Source: Anaerobaca sp035448545 (GTDB lineage: Bacteria > Planctomycetota > Phycisphaerae > Sedimentisphaerales > Anaerobacaceae). From it: a stretch of 64,000 nucleotides of DNA. Positions 8,393-16,684 of this stretch are shown here, one piece after another. Every line of letters starts with the position of its first letter. Position 1 is the stretch's first letter. The notes beneath the pieces were generated by a model that saw only the letters and a list, made by a program, of their open reading frames with translations, had not been told where the DNA came from and did no database searches. Location of the stretch: assembly GCA_035448545.1 (NCBI GenBank), contig DAOTJE010000004.1:124001-188000 (forward strand), given 5' to 3'. The translations under genes and the position numbers were made by a program.

Positions 8393-11287
8393 ATGGGCGG
8401 GGAAGGTATGCGCATAGCGGCGCTGACATGCCGGAGTTTCTACAGCCTTTTGAGGGGGGCCGTTTCGGTTGAGCGATGGGTCGCCAGGGCGGCGGAATGC
8501 GGCTACGGGGCGGTGGCCCTGGCCGATGTCAATTCACTCTCAGGCGCCGTCGATCTTTGGAAGGCCGCAGAGGGCACCAGTGTTCGGCCGATCCTCGGCG
8601 TCGAGATCCTGACCGAGACCCAGAGGGCGATTCTGCTGGCAGAAAGTCGCAGCGGCTATGAGAATCTTTGTCGGATCACCACCGCCAGGAATCTCGATCC
8701 TGGTTTCGATCTTGTCGAACAGTTGAAACGCGATTGCAGCGGGGTGATCTGTCTGTGCAACATGCCGACGCTTCTGAACGAATTGAAGCAAGTCCTGGGC
8801 AAAGGGTATTTGTTTTTCGGCTGCGGCAATGCGGAAGAGGCGGCGCGTGCGTGCGCGGTCGGGTTCGAACCTGTGGCCTGGCGACATGCCAACGGGTTGC
8901 AGGAGGGCGATGTCGAAATTCTCAAGGTTCTGAATCGTATCCGCACAATGAGCGGGGTCGGGGCCGGTCCAGATGACCCTTGCGGTTTGAACACGATGAT
9001 TCCGGCCCGGGAAGTGGAAGAGGAGTTCCGCAAGGTCCCGAGAGCCCTCCTCCATGCCGACGAGATGGTCCCGCGCTGCGATTTCCAGTTGCTGACGGGC
9101 AAACCGATTCTGCCCAAGGTCCGGCTGGCCGCCGGGGAGACCGCCGACAGGGAATTGGCCAGGCTGTGCCATCGGGGACTGGCGAGGAAGTACAACCCTG
9201 TAAGTGAGGAAATCCTTCGGCGGCTGGAATACGAACTGACGACGGTCCGGCAGAATGGGTTCAGTGATTACTTCCTCGTGGTCCACGAGATCGTCCACTT
9301 CGCCCGGCAGAACCGGATTCCGGTGGAGGTACGCGGCTCGGCGGCCGGAGCCCTGATTTCCTACGTGCTGGGTTTCACGCGGGTCTGTCCGGTCGAAAAC
9401 CATCTGTACTTCGAGCGTTTCATGAATCCCGGGCGGACGGATTGTCCCGATATCGACATCGATCTGTGCTGGCGCAGACGGGACGAGGTCATCCGTTTCT
9501 GTTATGAGCGTTGGGGCTTCGAAAACGTCGCGATGGTCTGCAATGTCAATCGATACCGGCTTCGCAGCGCGATCCGAGACGCCGGCAGGGCCCTGGGGCT
9601 GGCGCCTGTCCAGATCAACCAGTTGTCCCGAGGCGGAAAGATCAAAGAGACCTCAGCGGTTTACCGGTTGGCGAAGAGCCTGGTCGGCATCCCTCGTCAC
9701 CTCGGTGTTCATTGCGGCGGGATCGTCGTGACTCCGTCCCCGGTAAGCCATATCGCTCCGCTGGAGCGGGCGGCCAAGGGGATCATCATCACACAGTATG
9801 ATAAAGACGCCGCCGAAGCCATCGGTCTGGTCAAGATCGACCTTCTGGGCAACCGGGCCTTGTCCACGGTCAGCGGCGCCATCCAGATCATCGATCGTAA
9901 CCAGGGCAACAGACGCGATTGGGATTTCGATCCGAATGACGAGAAGACCTCGCAGATGCTCAGCGCCGGCGACAGCCTGGGCGTGTTTCAAAGCGAATCG
10001 CCCGGTATGAGGCAGTTGCTTCGTGGTCTGAAGGTCAGGAGCAAGAAAGACCTGGCGATAGCCCTGTCCCTGATTCGGCCGGGACCGGCTTCGGGCGGAA
10101 TGAAGGCCGCGTTCATCGAGAGGCACGTCCACGGAAAGCCCTTTGCATACCTCCACCCGAAGCTGAAACAGTTGCTGGGCGACACCTATGGCGTGATGCT
10201 CTATCAGGAGGACGTCATGCGGATCGCGGTGGAGGTGGCCGGTTATACGGTCGCCGACGCGGACCGGTTTCGCTCCGAGGTCTCCAAGAAGGTTTCACCT
10301 GCCCGTTTGCAGGCACAATACGTCGATTTCGTCCGGTCGAAAGCAGAGCAGGCGGGGACCGACCGCCGGAGCGCCGAAGCGATCTGGGATGAGATTCTGC
10401 GTTTCGCGGCGTATTCCTACTGCAAAGCCCATGCGACGGTCTATGCCAACATCGCATGGGAAACCGCATACCTCAAGGCCCATTACCCGGCTCAGTTCTA
10501 TTGCTCCCTTTTCAACAACCACCACGGGATGTACCCATTGCGGGTCTATGTCTGGGATGCCAGGCGGCGGGGCGTCCCGATCCTGCCCGTCCACGTCAAT
10601 CACAGCGAGATCGAATGGAGCGTGCAGGGCAGGGCGATTCGAGCGGGGTTCTGTATTGTCAAGGGACTGAATCATAGCACCGCGAAGGAGATCGTCCGCC
10701 AGCGGCAGATTCGCGCGTTCGAGCACCTCGACGACCTGAGGCAACGCGTCGCATTTCGCAGGCCGCAGTTGCAGAATCTGATTCACGTCGGCGCCTGCGA
10801 CGGCTTGGGACCCACCCGTCCGGCAATGCTCAATCGATTGCATCTGGCTCTGCCCGAGCCGGACCAACCGATGCTGTTCGATCTCCATCCGGACCACTGT
10901 GCAGGGCGTTTGCCCGACTACGATCGAATCGCAAGACTGAAGGCGGAGCTGGACGTTACGGGCATCTCCTTTGGTCTGCACCCGGCGACATTGCTGCCGA
11001 GCGGATATGTTCCGGCGGTCCAACTGCACCGCCTCGTCGGAAAGAGGACGACGGTTGCCGGTTTCGTGGCGACTGCACGACGCGCCAGGACCAGTGACGG
11101 CCGGGTGATGGGCTTTGTCACGCTGGAGGATTCCACCGGTCTGGCCGAGGTCAGCTTTTTCCCCGACCAGATCGGATTGTATCGAAGCATTTGCTCCTAC
11201 GGCGGGCCGGTGTGGGTCCGGGGCCGGGTAACCGAGCACTTGGCCTCGATTGCACTCGAATGCGCCGCGTGCGGCAGAGTAGCATAG
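8393..11287 (+). CDS. DNA polymerase III alpha-like (DnaE2/error-prone type) polymerase
   Basis: At 964 residues it is shorter than replicative DnaE1 (about 1160) and close to DnaE2-type error-prone polymerases. Catalytic acids are intact: PDIDID with Asp353 and Asp355, and Asp483 in KIDLLGN. RGSAAGALISYVLGFT and YQEDVMRIAVEVAGYT are further polymerase motifs. A C-terminal OB-fold reads TVAGFVATARRARTSDGRV. The N-terminal PHP domain is present but stripped of metal ligands: the usual HxHS...YS is LTCRSFYS and LTDHG is LADVNS. No clamp-binding tail is evident. ATG 8408 is an alternative start. Its place in a lexA operon suggests translesion synthesis; no imuA or imuB neighbour is seen. Confidence 0.85.
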   Translation: MGGEGMRIAALTCRSFYSLLRGAVSVERWVARAAECGYGAVALADVNSLSGAVDLWKAAEGTSVRPILGVEILTETQRAILLAESRSGYENLCRITTARNLDPGFDLVEQLKRDCSGVICLCNMPTLLNELKQVLGKGYLFFGCGNAEEAARACAVGFEPVAWRHANGLQEGDVEILKVLNRIRTMSGVGAGPDDPCGLNTMIPAREVEEEFRKVPRALLHADEMVPRCDFQLLTGKPILPKVRLAAGETADRELARLCHRGLARKYNPVSEEILRRLEYELTTVRQNGFSDYFLVVHEIVHFARQNRIPVEVRGSAAGALISYVLGFTRVCPVENHLYFERFMNPGRTDCPDIDIDLCWRRRDEVIRFCYERWGFENVAMVCNVNRYRLRSAIRDAGRALGLAPVQINQLSRGGKIKETSAVYRLAKSLVGIPRHLGVHCGGIVVTPSPVSHIAPLERAAKGIIITQYDKDAAEAIGLVKIDLLGNRALSTVSGAIQIIDRNQGNRRDWDFDPNDEKTSQMLSAGDSLGVFQSESPGMRQLLRGLKVRSKKDLAIALSLIRPGPASGGMKAAFIERHVHGKPFAYLHPKLKQLLGDTYGVMLYQEDVMRIAVEVAGYTVADADRFRSEVSKKVSPARLQAQYVDFVRSKAEQAGTDRRSAEAIWDEILRFAAYSYCKAHATVYANIAWETAYLKAHYPAQFYCSLFNNHHGMYPLRVYVWDARRRGVPILPVHVNHSEIEWSVQGRAIRAGFCIVKGLNHSTAKEIVRQRQIRAFEHLDDLRQRVAFRRPQLQNLIHVGACDGLGPTRPAMLNRLHLALPEPDQPMLFDLHPDHCAGRLPDYDRIARLKAELDVTGISFGLHPATLLPSGYVPAVQLHRLVGKRTTVAGFVATARRARTSDGRVMGFVTLEDSTGLAEVSFFPDQIGLYRSICSYGGPVWVRGRVTEHLASIALECAACGRVA

Positions 11288-11442
11288 ACTGTCGCTCACA
11301 AAGTCGCGCGTTGTTAGCCTGACGTTTGCGTGGTAGAATCATCGGTGTTGCGTCTGAGGCTTCCCGCCGACTGCACGGTGACGAGGTTCTTGCGGACGCG
11401 CGTGTTACCGATTCGGATCAACTCTGACAAGGGGGATTCATC

Positions 11443-12504
11443 ATGGAACGACGCACGTTTCTCAAAACTGTCGGGACTGTAGCAGGAAGCTATGCATTGG
11501 GGTCTGGACCGCTCTTGCGGGCTCAAGCAGCCGGCTTGGTCCGCGAGCATCTCGGCCTGCCGCAAAGAGTGCTGGGCAGAACGGGCGCAAGGGTTTCGGT
11601 GGTGGGATTCCCCGGCCTGGCCCTGGCCAATTACGATCAGGCGCAGGGTACCGCCGGACTGCACAGGGCCTTCGATCAGGGCATCAACTACTTCGACGTC
11701 GCTCCAGCCTATGGGAAAGACGGCGACGCCGAGATCAAGATGGGCATCGGCTTGCAGGGCATCGACCGCAGCCGCATTTTCCTGGCCTGCAAGACCAAGA
11801 TGCGGGACAAAGACGGCGCACGCATGGAACTGGAACGCTCGCTCAAGAGGCTCAAGACGGACTATTTTGACCTGTACCAGATGCATGCGATCTTCACGGA
11901 AGACGAGGTCAAGCAGGCCTTGGGGCCGAACGGAGCCCTCGAAACGTTCCTCAAAGCCAGAGACGAGGGCAAGATCCGCCACTTCGGCTTTTCGGCTCAC
12001 ACTACGGCCGGCGCCGTGGCCGCTCTGAACGGCTTTGCCTTTGACTGCGTGATGTTTCCTCTGAGCTTTGTTGACTACTTCGACTCGGGTTTCGGCAAAG
12101 CGGTAATCGAGTCGGCCACGGAGAAGGGAGCGGCGGTCGTGGCTATCAAGGCGCTGTCCAAAGGATCGTGGCCGCAAGGAGTTGAGCGAACCAGAAGATG
12201 GTGGTACCGCACGACGGAGGAGCAGAAGGAAACGGACCTGGCGGTGCATTTCACCCTTTCACTGCCTGGCGTCGTTGCGGCGATCCCACCTTCATGGCTC
12301 GATCTGGTCGACAAGGCCATAGAAGCGGGACGTTCGCTTCGCCCCATTACCGAGACGGAGACGCTGGAACTGCGACGGATAGCCGGGGACTGCCAGCCGC
12401 TGTTTCGCGAGGAGCCGCGGCAGGTTGCGGCGGATTGTCCCAGAGACCATCATATCGATCCCGATTGTCCGCACCACCCTGGCGCTGCCACGCCGGTCGG
12501 ATAG
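11443..12504 (+). CDS. Tat-exported aldo/keto reductase
   Basis: The N-terminus ERRTFLKTVGTVAGSYALG is a twin-arginine signal with a hydrophobic core, predicting folded export. The body is an aldo/keto reductase barrel with the catalytic set Asp85, Tyr90 (in FDVAPAYGK), Lys117 (FLACKTK) and His149 (YQMHAI). Such enzymes reduce carbonyls with NAD(P)H, which is odd outside the cytoplasm; exported planctomycete homologues are often annotated simply as oxidoreductases. The last 20 residues (DCPRDHHIDPDCPHHPG) are rich in Cys and His and may bind a metal. AAGGGGG precedes the start. It appears monocistronic. Confidence 0.88.
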   Translation: MERRTFLKTVGTVAGSYALGSGPLLRAQAAGLVREHLGLPQRVLGRTGARVSVVGFPGLALANYDQAQGTAGLHRAFDQGINYFDVAPAYGKDGDAEIKMGIGLQGIDRSRIFLACKTKMRDKDGARMELERSLKRLKTDYFDLYQMHAIFTEDEVKQALGPNGALETFLKARDEGKIRHFGFSAHTTAGAVAALNGFAFDCVMFPLSFVDYFDSGFGKAVIESATEKGAAVVAIKALSKGSWPQGVERTRRWWYRTTEEQKETDLAVHFTLSLPGVVAAIPPSWLDLVDKAIEAGRSLRPITETETLELRRIAGDCQPLFREEPRQVAADCPRDHHIDPDCPHHPGAATPVG

Positions 12505-12547
12505 GGACTCATGCACAGAAAATCTCCGGGCAGCTTTGTAGATCTGG

Positions 12548-12585
12548 GCCGGACCTCGCCTTGCGGTTCGGCTCAGGCTCTTTTC
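12548..12585 (+). terminator. Weak candidate terminator after the aldo/keto reductase
   Basis: GCCGGACC (12548-12555) pairs with GGTTCGGC (12565-12572) with one G-T pair, followed at 12581 by only four T. The position 44 bases after a stop codon is suitable, but the T-tract is poor. Confidence 0.3.
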
Positions 12586-12763
12586 TGTTGCCCCATCAGT
12601 GCCGCTGCGAGCGGGACGCACGGAGCGGCTACGAGTTTGCCTGCCATGCATGATAATGGACTTCAGAGATCGGCATCGGCACGTGGAATTCCCCCCCCCG
12701 TGGTACGCCGACGGAGCCCCCTGCAAATTACGTATGTTCCACAATAGACAACGGCTTCACGCA

Positions 12764-12855
12764 GGCTATGATAGCCACAACCTTGTGGGAAACGGATAGC
12801 CGCAAGGCTCGATCGGTGACGAATGGTTCGCTGCGGCGGCAATCGGGCATCCGAT
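12764..12855 (+). ncRNA. Candidate structured leader RNA with mutually exclusive hairpins
   Basis: Several perfect small hairpins follow each other: GGCTA-TGA-TAGCC at 12764-12776, CCACA-ACCT-TGTGG at 12775-12788, AGCC-GCAA-GGCT with a GNRA tetraloop at 12798-12809, and ATCGG-GCAT-CCGAT at 12842-12855. The word GATAGCC occurs twice (12770 and 12795), so the 5' GGCTA could pair with either copy, and the first two hairpins share bases. This looks like switching RNA, but I could not match it to a known riboswitch class. It lies ahead of a small open frame at 12902 and the secreted paralogue pair. Confidence 0.3.
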
Positions 12856-12901
12856 CGAAAAGTGTCGTTGGAACGGAAGACGCAGTCACGGAGGAACGAA
12901 A

Positions 12902-13102
12902 GTGAAGATGGCAACGGAGGCCATTTTGGTGTCAGGGGGTGCGCGTCTGCCCCTGAGAGCCGATCCGGTCCTGCCACTCTGGCGGGAGCAGGCCGTCGAA
13001 GAGGTTCCTCTGCAGTGTCTCCACAAGCCGATCGCCCCGGTTTCAATCTGCGTGCGCCGTTGGCTCGCGCCCGCCCACGCAGCGCTTGCTCAACGCGTTT
13101 GA
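12902..13102 (+). CDS. Possible small protein of 66 residues, unrecognised
   Basis: A GTG start is preceded by GGAGGA six bases upstream. The product MKMATEAILVSGGARLP... has no signal peptide, no clear membrane segment and no family I recognise. It is slightly basic, with two Cys. The region 12505-13447 otherwise lacks a convincing gene, and codon pattern does not settle whether this is translated. The good ribosome site is the main argument for it. Confidence 0.3.
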   Translation: MKMATEAILVSGGARLPLRADPVLPLWREQAVEEVPLQCLHKPIAPVSICVRRWLAPAHAALAQRV

Positions 13103-13447
13103 GCCGTGATGTTTGTAGGTTCGTCATCCGCAGGAGTGATGACATTGAGGGAAACGACATTGGAATAGGGGACTTGTTGAATAAGGAATCTGTTGCCAGG
13201 ATGTGACGTGGCGAAATCGTGCTGCGGCCCGCCATGAGGAGGACACCCTGTTGGACGGCGGCACGTAGTGAATGAGCTGGCACAATATGTGGAGACGCCG
13301 GTTCGGAATGGCCGGACGGTCTCCGGGCGGTTCAGGCGTGCGCCGGGATGGGTCGATCACGGCCTTGACGCAAGGGTGTGGGTGGTGTCCCGTCCGGCGG
13401 CCATTCGGAGGGCTCTTCCGTGGAGAAGGGCAAGAAAGGAGGATCTG

Positions 13448-14551
13448 ATGTTGTTCAGTCAAAGGATGCTCGGCACTGCTCTGGTTCTTCTCATGGTGGC
13501 TGGCCAGAGCGTGACAGTCGCACTGACACCGGAAGAAGGCGCGAACCTGATCGCCCGGCGCTTGGAGCAGGAGCAGATAAAGGATGGCCCTGATGCGGGG
13601 TTATGGCCGCAGGAGGTGCCGTTCCTGGGGCCGATCACGGCGGCGATGGCCTCTGCGTATGAATGGCTGGGAAATCCGGCGTTCCGTGCTTCGGCCGATC
13701 TGGCCGGGACCTGGATTCTCGATACGGCCATCGCCCAAGGCAACCTGTTTGGCGACGAAGCGTACGCGTTCATGCGGCTGAGCGAAGTGGCCGACGATCC
13801 GAGCCACAATATCTGGCAGAATGCACTGGTCGATTTCTTTCTCAGCCCTCGCAAACATCATAACGAGGAGAGCACGCAAGAGTATCTCCAGGCGTTCAAC
13901 ACCGCAGAATCCTCCACGGCCGTGTTCTATCTTGCCCACTACCTGCTGGCAGCTGATTATGTGCAGGACCAGGACGCGGATGTGTATCGCCAAGCTCTGA
14001 TCCAACACCTGTATCGGGTCGATGACAATGCAGGATTCCCCATGATGGCCCTCGGCGCCGCGACCTGGGCACTGATCCTGACCGATACGCCGGCGGATAT
14101 CCCCATCTCTGTGTATGGAGCAGTAACGAATCCGTATTGGGAAGGAGTCACGGTGGGGGATCTGCCCGATCTGCTTGCCGCTCACCAGGTCCCGGAGGGC
14201 GAACCGTTTGCCGGGAGCTTCTACTGGAGGTTCGATCACACGGACGGCGGAACCGGAGGAGTGACCGCCGGATACACCGAAGATGCAATATTCGGAACAC
14301 TGGGTCTGGTTGCCGCGGCATCGAAAAGTGTTGGCGGGGTCGGTGAAGAGACAGACCAGGCCATCAGGACGGCCCGCGACGCGCTGTTGAGCGGAATCGA
14401 CGAGGAAGGTCGCGTCCACGAGCATCTGGCACAGCAGGGCTTGGTGTACAACGTGTTTGCCGGGGAGATGTTGGAGGTTCTCTGGAGTGTTGAGCAATAC
14501 CTGAATCGGGACGTTGTTGTCGAGGCGGAGCAGGGCGCGACCACGGAGTGA
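13448..14551 (+). CDS. Secreted protein, first of a tandem paralogous pair; unknown function
   Basis: The start at 13448 is fixed by AAAGGAGG just upstream (13435-13442). Residues 1-27 form a signal peptide (LLMVAGQSVTVA). The mature part of about 340 residues is helix-rich and repeats patterns such as LWPQEVPFLGPITAAMASAY, GDEAYAFMRL, STAVFYLAHYLLAADYV and MALGAATWALI, with a late GSFYWRFDHTDGG and DEEGRVHEHL. The spacing of helical blocks suggests an alpha/alpha toroid, as in some polysaccharide-processing or prenyltransferase-like folds, but I see no recognised catalytic motif. Its paralogue follows 85 bases downstream. Position at the head of the exopolysaccharide locus suggests a role with the polymer. 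Confidence 0.75.
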   Translation: MLFSQRMLGTALVLLMVAGQSVTVALTPEEGANLIARRLEQEQIKDGPDAGLWPQEVPFLGPITAAMASAYEWLGNPAFRASADLAGTWILDTAIAQGNLFGDEAYAFMRLSEVADDPSHNIWQNALVDFFLSPRKHHNEESTQEYLQAFNTAESSTAVFYLAHYLLAADYVQDQDADVYRQALIQHLYRVDDNAGFPMMALGAATWALILTDTPADIPISVYGAVTNPYWEGVTVGDLPDLLAAHQVPEGEPFAGSFYWRFDHTDGGTGGVTAGYTEDAIFGTLGLVAAASKSVGGVGEETDQAIRTARDALLSGIDEEGRVHEHLAQQGLVYNVFAGEMLEVLWSVEQYLNRDVVVEAEQGATTE

Positions 14552-14636
14552 GACTGCTGTGCGAGCGGATGGAAGGGAAGGTCAGGGCCGTGTGTGTAAG
14601 TGGAGTCGCTAACCGCGTGCGGTGGAAGACGGGACG

Positions 14637-15692
14637 ATGAGAACACGTGCGGCAATGTTGTTCGGTATGCTCAGCATCCTGTTGTCGCGACCGGCCGTGG
14701 CGGTCTGCGATGTAGAGACGCTGCAGGCGGTGAAAGCTGTAACGGATCGGCTCGTGCGCGCCCAGTTGGCGAGTGGGCCACTGGAAGGAGCGTGGCCCGA
14801 TGAACAGGCATACACCGGCGCGATTGTGGCTGGTCTGGTGGACGGGTATAGAATGACGTCGGACGAGGGCGCGTGGGTAGCTGCCTTGGTGGGAGGCAAC
14901 TTCATCCTGCGTGCGGCGGGCGGCAACTACTACGGCGACGAGGCATATGCATTGATGTGTCTCAGTCTGGAATCCGAAGAAGAGGATGCGGCCGGCATGT
15001 GGCGGTTCGCGCTCGAGGAGTTCTACGAAAGTCTGTCTCGCCGAGGTACCCAAGGTTATATCTCGCAGTTCGAGCAGGCTGATCCGTCGGTGGCGGTGTT
15101 TTATCTGGCCCACCATACGGTCGCGGCGTTCTATGTGAACGCCACCGACCGCCTGTTGTGGCGACAGGCGTTGATCGACAACTTGGTAAGGGTCGAAGAC
15201 GACTCGGCCGAGGCTCCGGTGATGGCGCTGGGTATCGCGACCTGGGCGTTGGCCAGCACCGGGACGCTGGGGGATTCTCCGCTGGATCCTGATGCGCAGG
15301 AGACGTCTTACTGGTATGCACGGACGTTGGACGATCTGCCGGAGTTGTTGCTGACCCACAGAATCCCGGAGGGCGAACTGGCCGGGAGCTTCTACTGGCG
15401 CTTCGATCACCGCAGCACCATCGTCGGAGGACCGCCGGGAGGGTATACCGAGGAGCTGGTATCCAGCGCCTTGGGACTGGCGGCCGCCACCGATCTCGAA
15501 GACGACTCCGAGAGGCAGTCAGCGGTCCGCCAGATCGGGGAACTCCTTGTTCGAAGTGTTGATGACGAAGGGATAATCCGGCAGCACCTGACCCTCGGTG
15601 GGGAAGCTTACTACGCGGAAGCGGCGGGTGTGTTGCGGGCCTTAGCTTGTCTGGCGACTCTGCCGGATCCGGTTGCGGAGTCGACGGATTAG
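14637..15692 (+). CDS. Secreted protein, second of the tandem paralogous pair; unknown function
   Basis: From ATG 14637 the product is 351 residues, with a signal peptide ending around SRPAVAVCD. It shares blocks with the preceding gene in the same order: GAWPDEQAYTGAIVAGLVDG, YYGDEAYALMCLS, SVAVFYLAHHTVAAFYV, VMALGIATWAL, IPEGELAGSFYWRFDH and DDEGIIRQHL. This indicates an old tandem duplication with substantial divergence. An in-frame GTG at 14622 is an alternative start. The matching GSFYWRFDH motif is the best candidate for a shared ligand or catalytic site. Confidence 0.75.
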   Translation: MRTRAAMLFGMLSILLSRPAVAVCDVETLQAVKAVTDRLVRAQLASGPLEGAWPDEQAYTGAIVAGLVDGYRMTSDEGAWVAALVGGNFILRAAGGNYYGDEAYALMCLSLESEEEDAAGMWRFALEEFYESLSRRGTQGYISQFEQADPSVAVFYLAHHTVAAFYVNATDRLLWRQALIDNLVRVEDDSAEAPVMALGIATWALASTGTLGDSPLDPDAQETSYWYARTLDDLPELLLTHRIPEGELAGSFYWRFDHRSTIVGGPPGGYTEELVSSALGLAAATDLEDDSERQSAVRQIGELLVRSVDDEGIIRQHLTLGGEAYYAEAAGVLRALACLATLPDPVAESTD

Positions 15693-15758
15693 GTTGATTG
15701 TGTGAATCATGCTCTTGATTCTGCGGGGATAATGGCCCAAGCGTCTCCGGTAGGGCAG

Positions 15759-15781
15759 AGCGTTTGAGTTCTCACGCTCAT
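15759..15781 (+). other. Hairpin in the leader of the small secreted protein gene
   Basis: GAGCG pairs with CGCTC around an inner TGA/TCA stem. It ends 20 bases before the ribosome site AAGGAGG at 15801-15807. There is no T-tract, so it is not a simple terminator; it may influence translation or mRNA stability. Confidence 0.25.
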
Positions 15782-15843
15782 GATTTCGACGCATACAGGA
15801 AAGGAGGCCGTATATGGCCGCGAAAGAGAAAAGGAGGCAACGG

Positions 15844-16110
15844 ATGAAGTGGAAGAGTGCGCTGCTGGCTGTCTTGGTTGTCGGCGTAGTCCTCAGCTTC
15901 GTGGAACCGTCGGTCTTTGCCGCATCGAAGGATGGAGAGAAGTCGTCTGCGAAGCAAGCGACTCTGTTTGATCCTTTCGCGATGCAAACGGTTGCGCTGG
16001 CAAGCAGCAACGGCACTGCTGTTGTCCCGGCGGAGCTCAAGCTGACGCGGCGGCCCATCCGGATTCCGTTCCGCCCAGGGCTGCGAAGTGCCTTCAGGCC
16101 GGTGTGGTAG
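15844..16110 (+). CDS. Small secreted basic protein (88 residues), unknown
   Basis: The signal peptide is clear: MKWKSALLAVLVVGVVLSF with cleavage likely after VFA. The mature part of about 60 residues is rich in Ser and Lys and ends in a basic Arg/Pro tail (RRPIRIPFRPGLRSAFRPVW). No Cys or known motif is present. Two in-frame ATGs each have an AAGGAGG six bases upstream: 15844 (site at 15831) and 15814 (site at 15801). The later start gives a standard signal peptide; the earlier adds ten charged residues. Its place between the paralogue pair and the exporter suggests a matrix or polymer-associated peptide. Confidence 0.65.
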   Translation: MKWKSALLAVLVVGVVLSFVEPSVFAASKDGEKSSAKQATLFDPFAMQTVALASSNGTAVVPAELKLTRRPIRIPFRPGLRSAFRPVW

Positions 16111-16684
16111 AGGACGTTGAATCAGGGTGAAAGGCGGCTCTGACGGTCGGCCGGAAACCCTGTGGTCAACTTGTCCAGCGGATCTTTCCGGAAGACGCGG
16201 TGGAGTTGCGGGTTTGTGCCGCGTCGCCGGAGTGAGTAGAGTTTGTGCGCCCATCCAAGGCGAGTCACGCATGGCGGGCTCATTAGCCCGGCAGGTGAGA
16301 ATGTAGCTGTAAAGAGCAGTCTTTGCTGCCAAGGAACTTCGTTGAGTGGCTCGGTCGGACGGCGTTATTGCCTGTGGCGTCGTCGACCGCGGGGAGTGGT
16401 GCCTTGCTGCAGTAGACCTGGAGCAGGCCCTGATGTGATGCATTTTCGGTACCGCCGCCGAGGTGGGCGCACAACGCTGCTGCTTGTGTGCGTGCGCCAC
16501 TGACGCGGTCGGTCCGTCAGGCATGCGTCACGGGGTCAGGGTACCCTGCTCAGGAATGCTGGCAGTATGTCTCGACATCGACCGCCCCCGGGATCCAAGT
16601 GCTTCGGGCCCTGATGAACCAGCGTTCATCTGCCGACGGTAGCTGCGGACGAGACGAGCAGCAAGAGGAGTGGAGGTTGATGCG
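16111..16684 (+). other. 574-base leader region without a gene
   Basis: No convincing coding frame was seen. The stretch holds several hairpins: CAGGGT (16123-16128) with ACCCTG (16157-16162), enclosing GGC/GCC, and the perfect CGGGCT-CATT-AGCCCG near 16288. No known riboswitch class or promoter could be assigned. It immediately precedes the main run of export and assembly genes, so it is the likely place for the promoter of the large operon. Confidence 0.4.

Noticed and set aside
12691..12699. Run of nine C, a possible phase-variable tract
   Set aside because: It lies in a non-coding stretch with no promoter or frame across it, so there is nothing for slippage to switch.
13103..13447. N-terminal extension of the first secreted paralogue to 13268
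   Set aside because: It would bury the signal peptide, and AAAGGAGG at 13435 clearly marks the start at 13448.
15720..15760. Resemblance of GGCCCAA...CTCCGGTAGG to the 3' half of a GEMM c-di-GMP riboswitch
   Set aside because: The essential 5' half (GGCAAACC, GACGCAAAGCC) is absent upstream, so the match is likely chance.
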